Shown: positions 1-12,330 of the stretch, in pieces
Layout of the letters: each line of letters starts with the position of its first letter
Numbering within the stretch: position 1 is the stretch's first letter
NCBI RefSeq assembly: GCF_905475345.1
Contig: NC_066587.1
Coordinates: 14,096,058-14,160,057, forward strand
Source of the DNA: Vespula vulgaris
Lineage: Eukaryota > Arthropoda > Insecta > Hymenoptera > Vespidae
DNA length: 64,000 nt
Direction of reading: 5' to 3'
Program-made: the position numbers and the translations under genes
The notes under the pieces: generated by a model
The model's database searches: none
Told to the model about the DNA's origin: nothing
The model's input: the letters and a program-made list of their open reading frames with translations, nothing else

Positions 1-722
1 TAACAATGAAAATAATGTCATAAATACAAATATGATATAATTAGAAATATGTATGTATACAATCTTTTTTACAATTCTAGGTTTGAGATAACAACGATCA
101 AATTTTATTTTTCTTTGATTCTATTATTTATATATGTGAATTGCTTTTTTTCAAATTATAAATATAAATTATTAATGCTTGCATATGAATACAGCATAAA
201 TTCATGTTTTTTTTATATATATTATATATTTTTGTGAAAGAATATATGTTAAGAATTCTATTTCAGTCAATACAAAGTTAAATAAGTACATTATTGGTAG
301 GCAAGTAGTAAACTTATAGAAAAGAATTAATAAAGATTTATTTTCATATGAGGAGAAATCAGGGTTATGGTATATTCAAACTATAAATAACATTAAAAAT
401 GTCCTTAACTCAATAATGTTGGATTTATCTTGTATAGATATTTTCTGTGCATATAGCTTCATCAGTGTTATATTATAATTAATGCAATAAAATTATTATT
501 CTCCTTAAATCTCATATTTTATACCTGAACTTCAGATTTGTATCAATTCTATTTCAGAAACTATTTTGTCATATTCTAAGAATCACCTTTTAGACATAAG
601 ATTATCTGAACATATATGTGGATAACTTCATAAGAAAGTGTGTGATGGAATATTTATTAAATGTATATTTTTAAAGATGTGCTTGCATACCTGGAGTAAC
701 AAAAATAAAATGATCTCTCTCT

Positions 723-768
<46 letters not shown>

Positions 769-2427
769 TTCTCTCTTTCTCTTAGTATAACATTCTATTT
801 TTTCCGAATATTATAATTCAAAATTATTAATACAATAACCAAAAATGTTACATAAATTGTATGAATACCATATATATACAGAAAATTGAATCTATTCACA
901 ATAGTTTCATTATGATGATTACGCAAAAAATGTAAATGAAGTTTATTAACATACTATGTGTTCAAATTAAATTAAAGTTTGAGAGTCAAATTATTTGTTA
1001 CTATAATCTCACTAAAGTTTGAATTTCATTGAACACTGCCAGTTTAAAGGTGAGATAAAATTTAAAAATTAGAAAGGTACTAAAATCAATATTTTTATCA
1101 AATTTAATATATTTCAAAAATTTGATGCACTATATTATATTAAATTATAGTTTAAGCTACTTCATGGAGCTTATTTTTATGCTATTAAATTCATTAAAAT
1201 TACATTATATAATTACATATTTTGGTAACAGAATGTTTGGCTCTTAAACTTAAACAGCATTTTTTTATACCCATAAATTAAACAACTCTATGTTTTTGCA
1301 TGTGTTTCACTCTATAAAATTATTAATTCATAAGCATATGTATGTTTACTATAAACATATGGAAAAATATGAAAACTATATAGATATTTTGTGTGCTTCC
1401 ATTTCATTATAAATATATCTAAGATGATCAGAGAATGTATTTTCATCTTTGCAGAACTTTGTGATATTGTTAAATTATGTATTTATAAATCAGGAAAATA
1501 AGACAGTAATTAGTTATTATTCTAAATTATTTTTTACATACATTCATATATTTAAAATAGAAATCTCTTTAAATGGGAGACATTAATAAACAACTACATA
1601 ACATTAAATCAAGTATTTTAACAATGTCATTTTAGTGGAACAGGATATATATATCATACTTCTCCCATTTAAAAGGTATCTAATAAAAAATTTATTCCAG
1701 AAAAAATATCTTAAAAAGTCATGTAAATTGTTTAATAACTTAAACATTTATTTTATTACTCTGTAAAATAGATGAATGAAAAATAAATGGCATCTAACTC
1801 CTAAATATACTGTAAACCATAATGTTTTATTTACAATTTTTCTTTTATATAAAAATATCAAGAATACACAAAATATAATTGTCAATGTTATAAATACATC
1901 TTATATGTAAAATTACATCTATTGAATTATTTGTGATTTTTTTCCAAACATATAAAAATATATAACATAGATAAATAGGTATTTTTCACACAGATTTTCA
2001 ATTACTGAAGGCACATTTTTATAATTTACTGTTCAGTTTATAATTTATATAAAATCGATTTTCAGTAAATATTAAAAATGCTATTTTTCAAAGAACACAA
2101 TTAAAAAAATAGTTTTTGAATTTACATTTTGTCATTAATCAAAATCAAAATCACTTAGTAATTATAAAGACAGTACATTCGTTATTTATAGTAAAATAAT
2201 ATATATATATATATATGTTAGTATATAATATAAAATAGACCTTCCAAAAAAAATCGATTGTTTTTATATTTAGTATACACAAGTTTACACATATAATAAT
2301 AATTGAATAAATTTATATATTATATATCATATATAAATATAATGATTATAATCTTTTAGCAATGAAAAAACTGATTTATATTTATTATCCTATTGTTCTC
2401 AATCAATATAAATATATATTCTTATAG
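1..2427. other. AT-rich non-coding stretch left of ACADVL
   Basis: No reading frame here resembles a protein. The stretch is very AT-rich, with a CT microsatellite at 714-782 and short AT runs near 2200. The part next to 2428 must hold the 3' UTR of the minus-strand ACADVL gene; a TTTATT at 2381-2386 reads AATAAA on the minus strand and could be its poly(A) signal. The rest could be the 3' UTR of a gene outside the window, or plain intergenic DNA. Confidence 0.6.
714..782. repeat. CT dinucleotide microsatellite
   Basis: An almost pure CT tract with a few TTT and CGTTTT interruptions, in AT-rich non-coding DNA. Confidence 0.9.
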
Positions 2428-5209
2428 TTAAAATCCTAGAGGATTTAGCTGTACACATCCACCACCATCACATACATTTCTTGAAATCTTACTAAAGTTA
2501 TCAAAAAGATCTAAATGTTTTTTAGAATTTACTACCTTTAGATTATATGTAGCGCGACTAGATGCCTGTAATACAATAATTATTATTAACGAATATATAT
2601 AATAAGAAAATATTTAATATCAAGATATATCTTACCTCTTCACACCAAGTCTGAGCCATAAGAAGTTCATGCTGTGCACTTGCAATATTTTTGTTTGCAG
2701 CCATAGTTGCTCTACTCATTACTACAACCATTGTATATATATCCACTGCTGCTTGTGCTATTCTATGTAGAATAAATTGCTCATCCACAATTCCTCTTCC
2801 ATATTTTACAAGGGTTGTTTCTATACAAGCTCCAAAAGATTCTATATTCTAAAATTAATTATAATATTATATTAATGTAGATAGTATATAATGTAAAACA
2901 AAATTAATATGAATCAAAACTATAACGAACTTTTGTACATAATGCAGCACTGTCTGCTAAACTAGGATGCACTAAATGTGCGAAATTCGAAGATGAATTC
3001 AAACCAATTGCTCTAGTTGCTCTCTTAGCTGCTTCTTCAACGATTAAGCCTAAATTGGCAGTAGGGTTTTTGAATGCATTCTGTAATTCTTTCAAGTGAC
3101 TTCCAGCATATTGTATACCAGTAAGAGCAATAAATAAACGAAGAATATCATTTGCACCTTCAAATATTCTAAAAATACGTAGATCTCGTAATATACGTTC
3201 TAATCCCGTATCTTTCATATACCCCATGCCACCATGAATTTGTATAGCTTCGTCGCATACCCACCAAGCAGATTCTGATGCAAAACACTAGAAAAAAGAA
3301 TTATATAAAATATAAACGCCGTATATAAACATTCAAGTATATCAGATCATTATGAAGGAAATTACTTTTCCGATTGCAGCTTCTAAGTGATAATCTTGAC
3401 TACCCTTATCCATGTTACCAGAAATCATGTATGCAAGAGATTCAGTAACATATTGTAACATGGTCATGCGTGCAAGTTTTTCCTGAATTGAACCATAGCC
3501 ATCTATTGTACGTCCAAACTGTACACGTTGTGTTGCATGTTCTACAGCTCGTTTAATACAGTAACGCATACTACCTGCTAGAGCTGCTACCATACCAAAT
3601 CTACCATTGTTTAAAATATTCATTGCAATCTAAGATATTAAAAGGAATAAAAATAAGATAATAATAGAACTTTTTGTTCTCTATATAATTATACATAATG
3701 TGATTGTTTCTATACTTATTTACATATACATGTTTTACCTTAAATCCTTGTCCTTCTTCACCCAAACGATTTTCTACTGGTATTTTTACATCTTCAAAGA
3801 AAAGAGCACTTGTATTACTTGCTTTAATACCCATTTTTTTTTCTGGTGGGCCATTTGTTACACCACCAAACCCTCTTTCAACAATAAAAGCTGTTGGTAT
3901 ATCCTTTGTTTCTCCTGTTTTTGGATCTTTAACTGGTACTTTTGCAAAGACAGTAAAAATATCTGCTATACCACCATTTGAAATCCAAATTTTACTACCA
4001 TTAAGAATATAATGGGATCCATCATCAGATTTAACTGCACGACACTGTATTGCACTAGCATCTGATCCACAAGATGGTTCTGTCAAACAGAATGCAGCAT
4101 ATTCACGGTTGCAAACTCTTGGAAGATATTCCTTTTTTTGTTCTGGTGTACCAAATAATGTTATACCCTGTATATGAAAAAAATAAGAATATGTTAATAA
4201 ATACTCTTTATCTAGATAGAAAAAGTATATTTTAAAAATTGATTCACTTTTAAAAAATATATAGAATACCTTAAATCCTATGCTCATATGTGCACCCAAA
4301 ACAATTGAAAATGCCAAGTCATAGTATCCACAAATTTCAACACATCTAGTATATTGAGTATTATTCAGTCCTAATCCACCATATTCGTTTGGAACTTGAA
4401 GACAAAAGCCACCAAGATCCCACATTGTTGAAATAACTTTTTCATCTACTGCTTGTGCTTCATCATTTCTTGCAGGATCATTGACCTCCTATTAATAGAG
4501 TTTTACATTTAAATAAGTTATGTTAAAGAAAGAAATTTGAGGAAATACAGTAAGATCATAACTTCAAAAAACTTTTCCATTGGATCAAGAAACATTCTAA
4601 TTGTTTCTATTTGTTCTGCATTTAATGGTTCTGGGAAAGGAAATACTTGATTTATTTGCAATTGTCCTCGAAAGATGTTGGTAGTAAATGATTGGCTTTC
4701 TTTTCCAGTACCAGCTTTTTCTACTTTTTCTATTTTTGCAGTTTTAACAGCAGTTTGAGTAGCTGCATAACATCTGGATGGAACATATACACATTAAATA
4801 TTATATTAAAAAAAAATGTATATATATGATATTATATATATCTTAATAATTATGAAATGTAAATTATCCAAACATAAAAGTTTTGTAAAGAAAAATTGTA
4901 AAAAAAAAAAAAATAATAAATTTAAACTTAAAATATTTATTCGATTTCGATATTATTAATCAAGTGTGACCTTATACTGTTTACAAGAGTTTAAAGTCCA
5001 TTCTATATATGTTATTTTGCTCTATATGCAGATAATAGATAATATATATTATTTTTACTATATATAATTAATTAAAGAATATTTATTTGTGTTTTTATAT
5101 TCGTATATATAATATATTTAAGATTACCAAAATTTTAGACTTACTTCATATTCATATTATAAGTTCTACTAAAACTTCCTGATGGAAAATACTTTGCCAA
5201 ACGAATCAT
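2428..5209 (-). CDS. ACADVL: Very long-chain acyl-CoA dehydrogenase, mitochondrial (eight coding exons)
   Basis: A flavoenzyme that makes the first double bond in long-chain acyl-CoA during mitochondrial beta-oxidation and passes electrons to ETF. Minus-strand exons: 5145-5209, 4563-4773, 4270-4488, 3739-4167, 3366-3629, 2931-3287, 2636-2848, 2428-2565. All junctions agree in phase and give 631 residues (human VLCAD is 655). The N-terminus (MIRLAKYFPSGSFSRTY) looks like a mitochondrial presequence. Seen in the protein: the FAD/substrate segment FCLTEPSCGSDA, then WISNGG, the FGRTIDGYGSIQEKLA helix, IHGGMGYM, and RIFEGANDILRLF, whose Glu (about residue 439) matches the catalytic base of VLCAD/ACAD9. 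The extra C-terminal membrane-association domain is present and ends in NPLGF. ACAD9 is the near alternative; the C-terminal end favours VLCAD. The gene lies head-to-head with the NAD+ carrier. Confidence 0.94.
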
Positions 5210-6548
5210 TTTTTAAGATTTTCTTTATCAAATGATAAACACCAAATAACTTCAATAAAATCTTATACAATTTATATTCTTGAATACCTATAAATTAACA
5301 CAAATAAGAAAACAATAAAATTTAGCAAAAATATATAAAAAAAAAATATCGTACACTTAGTCAATTAACTCTACGTACATTCGTCGTATAAAATGGCCGT
5401 AGCTATGCCACTGTTGATATTTATATGATGCTCACACATACATATGAAACACATACATGCATGTATATATACATCATGCTTCATAATCATCAATTACTTG
5501 TCAGATGTTTTATTTATTTTTTCAGTGTTAAAATATGTAATCTATTTTAATAATTATAGATATGCATAATATATATATTTTTGAAAATTGCGCAAAAATT
5601 ATTATAAAAATATCCAGATATTAATAAAGAAATTGATTTTGTCGACATCAACTATCATTACCTACTATCGGTTATAATGGTTGCTGTATTAAAATGTGTT
5701 ATATGTAACACATATATCGTTGCAATCTTGACTGACAACAGCAAATTTCATCATTATGTTAAAAGGATTTATTAAAAGAAATTAGAATACAGAGGTTAAT
5801 AGTTTTGCAAATATTAAGGTTTTTATTACAGTGTATTTGATCTTTCATTGGTTTTATTTGAAATTGCAAAAAAGAATTTGATGAGAAGTTAACGTCGAAA
5901 AAAGATAATAATCAACGAGAAATGAATTATTCTGTTTCGAAATTAATAATGTAATAACAAAAGACGATGAGAAACAATTAAAATTTTATTCGAAGTTCAT
6001 AGCACGGATATATTACAATTATGAGCTGAGATTCGTACGTGATTACAAATATGTAAGCTATGCATTTATCTTAAAATTTAAAATCTAAGTTATATAATAT
6101 ATATTAATTTACGAAAAGATTGACACATTGTTGTGTCTACATTTCTTTAATCATAAGATTATTGATAAAAATAAAAATAAATTTTCACTTATATGCTGAC
6201 TTAATATTTGATATTTCTCTCAAGTTTCTAATATATTTAATGCTGACTAAATAATTGTTTTTCAATTAGCAATTTTATATCTATTTTTATCTTATAATAA
6301 TTATATTTACTTATTTATAATAATCTTATAATCATAAATAAAAATATTCAAATTATAATTGAAATGATATCCAATATATATCTTTTTTAATTAAATAATT
6401 ATTGGAATATTATTTTAGGAAAAAGTCACAACTGGAAAAAATTTTTAAACAAAAGATAGTAAAAAAGAAATGTATATAATCTATCCTTCTTGGCAATAAA
6501 AAACATTTTAAATACATATTTTATTATAAATACATATATAATATTAAT
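5210..6548. promoter_or_regulatory. Divergent spacer between ACADVL and SLC25A51
   Basis: About 1.3 kb between two start codons pointing away from each other. It must hold both 5' ends. It is AT-rich, with slightly more CG steps near 5350-5410 and 5640-5720. No TATA box or initiator stands out enough to call. Both neighbours are mitochondrial proteins, so shared control is possible but inferred only from layout. Confidence 0.5.
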
Positions 6549-7490
6549 ATGAGTAACATAACATCCCCAAAAGTTACATTAAAATCAGTGCTACGACTTA
6601 ATAATAATGATTTCAAAGAATTCATATGCGGTTGGGGTGCAGCTGTTATTAATGTTTCTATTACCTTTCCTCTTAATAAGATCATATTCAGGCAGGTAGG
6701 TATAACAAACATTTTTTTATAAATATTCTTTATTTTATAATTATAGATTTATATAATTAAACTATTACATATTATATAGATTTTAGAAGGTGTTCCAGCA
6801 GGTACTGCTTTACAACAATTATCTCAAGAAGGAATAAAATTATTATATCGAGGCATTCTACCACCATTATGTCAAAAAACTCTATCAGTTAGTTTAATGT
6901 TTAGTACATATGAAGGATGTAAACAAAGATTGTACATGTTAACAGAAAATGAACTGGTTGCCAAAATATTAGCTGCCAATATGGCTGGTGCTGCAGAAGC
7001 TATTCTCACGCCACTTGAAAGAGTACAAACACTATTGCAAGATTGGCGGTATTATGATAAATTTAAAAATACTCCTCACGCATTCAAATATCTACTAACT
7101 AATTATGGAGTAGCAGAATGTTATCGTGCTTTGGTCCCTATCATCTACAGAAATGGATGTTCTAATCTTATGTTCTTTACTCTTCGTGATCAATCAAAAG
7201 TATTATTAGGCAATCAAGAATCATTGTTAACAAATTTTATTTGTGGAGCTTTAATTGGTGGTTTTACTAGTACGGTATTTTATCCCATGAATGTAATTAA
7301 AATACATATGCAATCTAAGATAGGTGAACCGTTTGAAAAATTTACAGCAGTTTCACGTGAAATATATATATCTAGAAATAAAAGTATAAGATGGTTTTAT
7401 AAAGGTGTGCATTTAAATTATATACGTTCTTTTATTAGTTGGGGTGTAATAAATGCATCTTATGATTTTTTGAAAACTATTATATTTTAA
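6549..7490 (+). CDS. SLC25A51: Mitochondrial NAD+ carrier, SLC25A51/52 (MCART1) type
   Basis: An inner-membrane carrier of the SLC25 family; the human orthologue imports NAD+ into mitochondria. Two exons, 6549-6695 and 6780-7490, join in phase 0 and give 285 residues (human 297). The protein aligns by eye with human SLC25A51 along its length: CGWGAAVINVSITFPLNKI (first repeat, with the P-x-hydrophobic start of the carrier motif), YRGILPPLCQK, EAILTPLERVQTLLQD (second repeat), then FICGALIGG and FYPMNVIKIHMQSKIG (third repeat), ending with HLNYIRSFISWGVINASY. The three-repeat, six-helix plan is complete. AATAAA at 7852-7857 is a candidate poly(A) signal. SLC25A52 is a primate duplicate, so a single insect orthologue is expected. 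Confidence 0.94.
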
Positions 7491-8039
7491 AAAATTCGAA
7501 ATGTATATAAATAATACTAGCAAAATTTAGTCTATTAATGTCTTAAGTGTTACTATCTTATTAAGTGTGTTAAGCGCACATTTATTCTATTGCAAAATAA
7601 CAGGAGTGCATAGATAAGACTTATTTTACATACAATTTATTGTGATACACTATTTTTGCGTAATTTCTTTTTGTAGAATAAGTTCCATAAACTTAGCAAT
7701 TATTAGTAAAAATATTTTGCAAGAATGTTTAATATTTTGTCTTACATAAATTTCATATAATTCATATATTTATTGAAAATATTTGATCCTGTCTTTATTA
7801 TAAATATTTTTAATTCATTTTTTAATCAAATGTAATCACAGAATGGTACTAAATAAACACAACATGATCATTGGTTGTTGATTGTTAGTTTTTAACTTTT
7901 GAATATATAATAATATAAAAAATATGTAATATTTCCAATAAATAGGATCATTAGGCAAAATTTATATAAAGTTATTTCATTATTTCTATCTCATATATTC
8001 AAAATAATATATATTCAAAAAATATGTAAAATTCATGTT

Positions 8040-8602
8040 TCCCGCGAGAGTTGGCTGAACATAAAGCGCTGTTTATGCGCATTGCACTGCGTAAATCGAT
8101 GCGCCACGGCCGCGGACTTTCGGTGGCTTTTAGCTAGCAGCAGCTAGCAGTAACAGCAGCGATGAAGGAACGTTAATCGCGCGGCTTTTTCCTTTTATCC
8201 TTTATCAAAGCTTGATGGTTGACTTCTGCTAAAAATATCGGCGTGTGAAATAGTTACGTGTTCTTGAAATATAACAATAATAAGCGAAGATAAAAGAAAC
8301 GAAATTAATTGCACTCTGATGCATCGCCTTTTACCTTAATCTGACATCGAAAGTATCGTCGCGTCACTCATGTGCCTCGGAAAAAAAGCTCGACAATGAG
8401 ACACATATTCGTTTTTACGATCGTGCAATTTACGTTTCTCGTGGTATAATGAACATTCATTAATTAAAAGTAGTGTAAGGAACATGCGATCGTATTTGTC
8501 TATATCAACGATCAGCATCGACGTCGTCTTCAAGACACGATTGTCCACTACTCATGGTAACGTAACCGAGTACGTAGGGAAATTGGATAATTGAAACGAA
8601 TA
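8040..8602 (+). promoter_or_regulatory. CpG-rich promoter and 5' UTR region of gamma-syntrophin
   Basis: Composition changes sharply from AT-rich to a CG-dense block at about 8041-8330 (for example GCGCCACGGCCGCGG near 8100), then 5' UTR-like sequence to the start codon. It lies directly upstream of exon 1 of the syntrophin gene. Promoter role is inferred from position and composition; no precise start site can be named. Confidence 0.5.
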
Positions 8603-8866
8603 ATGAGAATCAACGCGACGAAAATGAGCACTCCGATCGAGGAGAAGATTGATCAGAAACTCAAGGTATAATTTAGATTTGAAGTTAATCAAGGAAAAGC
8701 TAATAAAGGAAAAGAAAGAGAAAGAGAGAGAAAGAGCACGACTTGTGACTTTTTTACATGTATTTAATTCGTGATGTTCGTTCAACTTTCGGGAATCAAT
8801 AAGTCAAGTAGGAAAGGAGGATATTAGAATAGCTCTTACTCTTTCTCTCTCTCTCTCTCTCTTTCC

Positions 8867-8897
<31 letters not shown>

Positions 8898-11800
8898 TCT
8901 TTCTCTCTTTCTCTTACCCTTGTCTCTGTGCTATTTTTTGAATAACGATCGATCATCCGATCGTGCGCTTGCATAGTCGGGATAAACCATCACAAATTTA
9001 AATTAGAAAAGGATGTCAAGATAATTTTTTGAATATTCAAAGAAAATGCCGAAAGTAGTTCTCGATAAATGGCGTTTACTACGCTGACGTAAAAGCCAGG
9101 GAATATCGGTGATTGGTTTTATCTGAGCGCGTAATCGAAATTTTTGAATAAACTTATATTGAAAGGCGCAGTTCTATTTTGAATTCTTCGTTGGATATAC
9201 GCATGCTTCTGTGAACATGTAGGAGCTTGCGACGGATAACGGCGCAGTTAATTGATCAATATAGGGAAAACTAATTTTTATGATTCTTTTAAGATATATT
9301 TATCCAGCGTTTACTTATTAGTATTGCCGTTTTAATCAAATATAACATGTTTATCATAAAAATAATTATAAATAAAATGTTATATTTTCATACGAATAAA
9401 ATAAAAATAAACTGATTTATAATAAATCAAGTATTTTTCATATTTTTCATATATATATGTATGTACTATTTTCTATTTCTTTTTAAATTGTATTGTCATA
9501 TGGTTAAAGGTAAGGAGGGGAATGGTAACTGTTAGCGATGGGAAAAGTAAACCGGTTCCTATGCGTTTGTATCTGTCCATGGAAGTATTAAAACTTCAAA
9601 GAGAAGATTTAGAGGTAAAGTGCTTCTTTATTATTTGTATTAATTTCATTGCTGTCTGAATTGAATTAATGTTATTAATTGAGACAATTGAGATATATTA
9701 TTTTGTGGAAAGTACTTTCTCTAGAAGAATTACAATTATACTATTTCTGATCATATACTTGTTTTTTAATCTTTCTCAGTGCATTTAATAATTTTAATTA
9801 TATTTTTTAGTACTACAAAATATTTTACTTTATAAAAAGAATTGGTAAATGACAACACTTAATATCAGCAGGTAGCAAATCATAATAAGCCACCATTAGA
9901 TGCTAAGGAACGCATGGTCCAAATTACTAGACAAAAAGTTGGAGGGTTGGGATTAAGTATAAAAGGAGGTGCAGAACATAAACTTCCAGTACTCATATCT
10001 AGAATTTATAAAGGTCAAGCTGCTGATCAGTGTGGCCAATTATTTGTAGGTGATGCTATTATTAAAGGTAAATGTTTATTAAATTATTCTTATTTACTTT
10101 AAATCTTTACATTGTATATTCCATGACCTATTTATATGAAGATGTGAAGAAATAAAGCTTGTAATATCACTTTATTCAAGCAGATAAATGGAAGCATGAC
10201 AGTTTCTCCAATAGTTTCACATTCATTCTCCTTTAACATATTGTCTACTCATATCATACTTATCACATGTATTTACTACAAGTATATTTATAATGGGTAG
10301 TCAACATGTTAACAGCTACATATCTATGTTAATCATTTTGAATAAATTAAAATATAGAAATTATTGATTCTTGAATATCACTTGCTTAGAAATATTATTT
10401 ATTTTGTTTTACTTTATATTTATTATGTTCATTAAAATAATCAATAAATCTATTTTTTTATTGTATTTATACAGTGAATGGAGAATATATTACAGCTTGT
10501 AATCATGATGATGCTGTTAATATCTTAAGGAATGCCGGTGACATAGTTGTTTTAACTGTCAAACATTATCGTGCTGCAAAGCCATTTCTGCAAAAAAATG
10601 GTAATTGAATCATATTTAAAAAGCAAAATGAGAATGCATTTTTAACTACATATTTCATACTGATAAGTATATAATTACTTTTTTTTTCTTTTTTTTTTCT
10701 TCTTTTTTTATTATTATTAGAAAAAGAAGAAAAACTAGATAATGTTGCAAATGGAAGTGCAGATGATGGTTGGGTATCGCCAAATAGACAAGCTGGTAGT
10801 CCTAGATGTGGTCATAGTAGACAAAGTTCAAATGCATCATCTGCTTCGATGCAGTACAAAAGATGGGTGGATGTTATTACAGGTTAATAGATTATTTTTC
10901 AAATTCTTCATAATTTTTTATATAATAATAAATAATAAATATTTTTTACAGTCCCATTAATGATGGCATATGTAACAAGATATATCTTTGGCACTGATAA
11001 ATTACGTAGAAATGCATTTGAAGTTAGAGGCCTTAATGGTGCACGTACTGGTGTGATACATTGTGACGACAGTGCTATTTTGAGTCAATGGTTAAAATAT
11101 ATAACTGATAATATTACAGGTTTAACTCATTTACAGGTAATTTAAATACATATTTTTAAATTATTTAATAACCCAAAATAGATACGTATGTATGCATAAA
11201 AAATTTTAAATATTTCTGATAAATTGTAGATGAAGTTGTACAATCGAAATTTTGGACCAGGTGAACGTATAGAATACATGGGTTGGGTAAATGAAGCAGT
11301 AAGCAATAGTAATCAACCATGGCAGAGTTATAGGCCAAGGTTTCTAGCTCTGAAAGGGCCTGATTTATTATTATTTGAAACACCACCTGTAAGTATACTC
11401 GATCTTATTGTTTTTATTATACGAAGTTGATATGCGTGATGCGCGTGCGCGTTTATATTATATGTTTTTATTATACTATTGTTCATAACATTACTTCTTT
11501 TTTCTTTTTTTTTTCTTTTTGTAGTGTAATATAGGTGATTGGTCACGATGTGCATTAACGTTTAAAGTATATCAGACTATGTTTCGTGTAATGAGAGAGT
11601 CTGAAAATGTAGATGAAAGACAACACTGCTTCTTGGCACAAAGTCCGGGTAAACCACCAAGATATTTGAGTGTTGAAACTCGACAAGAATTATTAAGAGT
11701 CGAAGCTGCGTGGCATACTGCTGTATGTTCAGCTGTTACACATTTAAAAGTCAGTAATAATCGAGTAATTACTTGCTTAAATATATAAGATAATATAGTT

Positions 11801-12330
11801 TTATTATCACTGTAAGAGTTTCCAAATTTCAGAGTAAAACTTTTCCTGTCACATTTAATAGCAGAAGTGCAGGTTTAACATTAGAATGGACTCAGGGATT
11901 CACTCTTTCTTATGAAGGAATTGGAGAAATCGTTTGGCGTTACAAATTTTCTCAATTGAGAGGATCTAGTGATGATGGCAAAAGCAGACTTAAATTACAC
12001 TTTCAAGAACCTGATAGTATTGCAATAGAGACAAAGGTATCCTGTTAAATTTTACTTATAGTCAGCAAACGTATAATATTTTTCCACATAATTATGTAAA
12101 ATATTTAAATTAAAAAATTACGAATTTATTACATAGTAGATTTTATACAAAGAATTTATTATACAATATAAAGCATTCCAAAACTTGCTAAAGTGAAGAA
12201 TGTGCATTTTTATATTTCACAGGAATTGGAGTGCTCTCAGCTACAGAATTTATTATTCTGTATGCATGCATTTCTTACTGCAAAAGTTGCTGCAGTCGAT
12301 CCCACATTTTTAACATCGACAACTCCATAA
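8603..12330 (+). CDS. SNTG1: Gamma-syntrophin, dystrophin-complex scaffold (ten coding exons)
   Basis: An adaptor that binds dystrophin-family proteins at the membrane and recruits signalling proteins through its PDZ domain. Exons: 8603-8665, 9510-9614, 9872-10067, 10475-10600, 10721-10882, 10952-11136, 11230-11388, 11525-11749, 11833-12036, 12223-12330. They join in phase and give 510 residues (human SNTG1 is 517). The PDZ domain is about residues 71-154 (QKVGGLGLSIKGGAEHKLPV, with GLGL as the carboxylate-binding loop). Split PH and syntrophin-unique regions follow, with FGTDKLRRNAFEV-like, MGWVNEA and WRYKFSQLRGSSDDGKS; the last is almost identical to vertebrate gamma-syntrophins, as is the end AKVAAVDPTFL. 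An in-frame TAA at 8588 precedes the ATG at 8603; the ATG at 8624 is an alternative start. The exon 3 acceptor is a CAGCAG pair, so one Gln may be optional. AATAAA motifs lie at 12713 and 12727. Confidence 0.94.
8839..8934. repeat. CT microsatellite in syntrophin intron 1
   Basis: A CT-rich tract interrupted by TTT and CCC, inside the first intron of the syntrophin gene. Confidence 0.9.

Noticed and set aside
3700..4012. Plus-strand open frames opposite the ACADVL exon at 3739-4167
   Set aside because: They are antisense shadows of a well-supported exon, with no start context or similarity.
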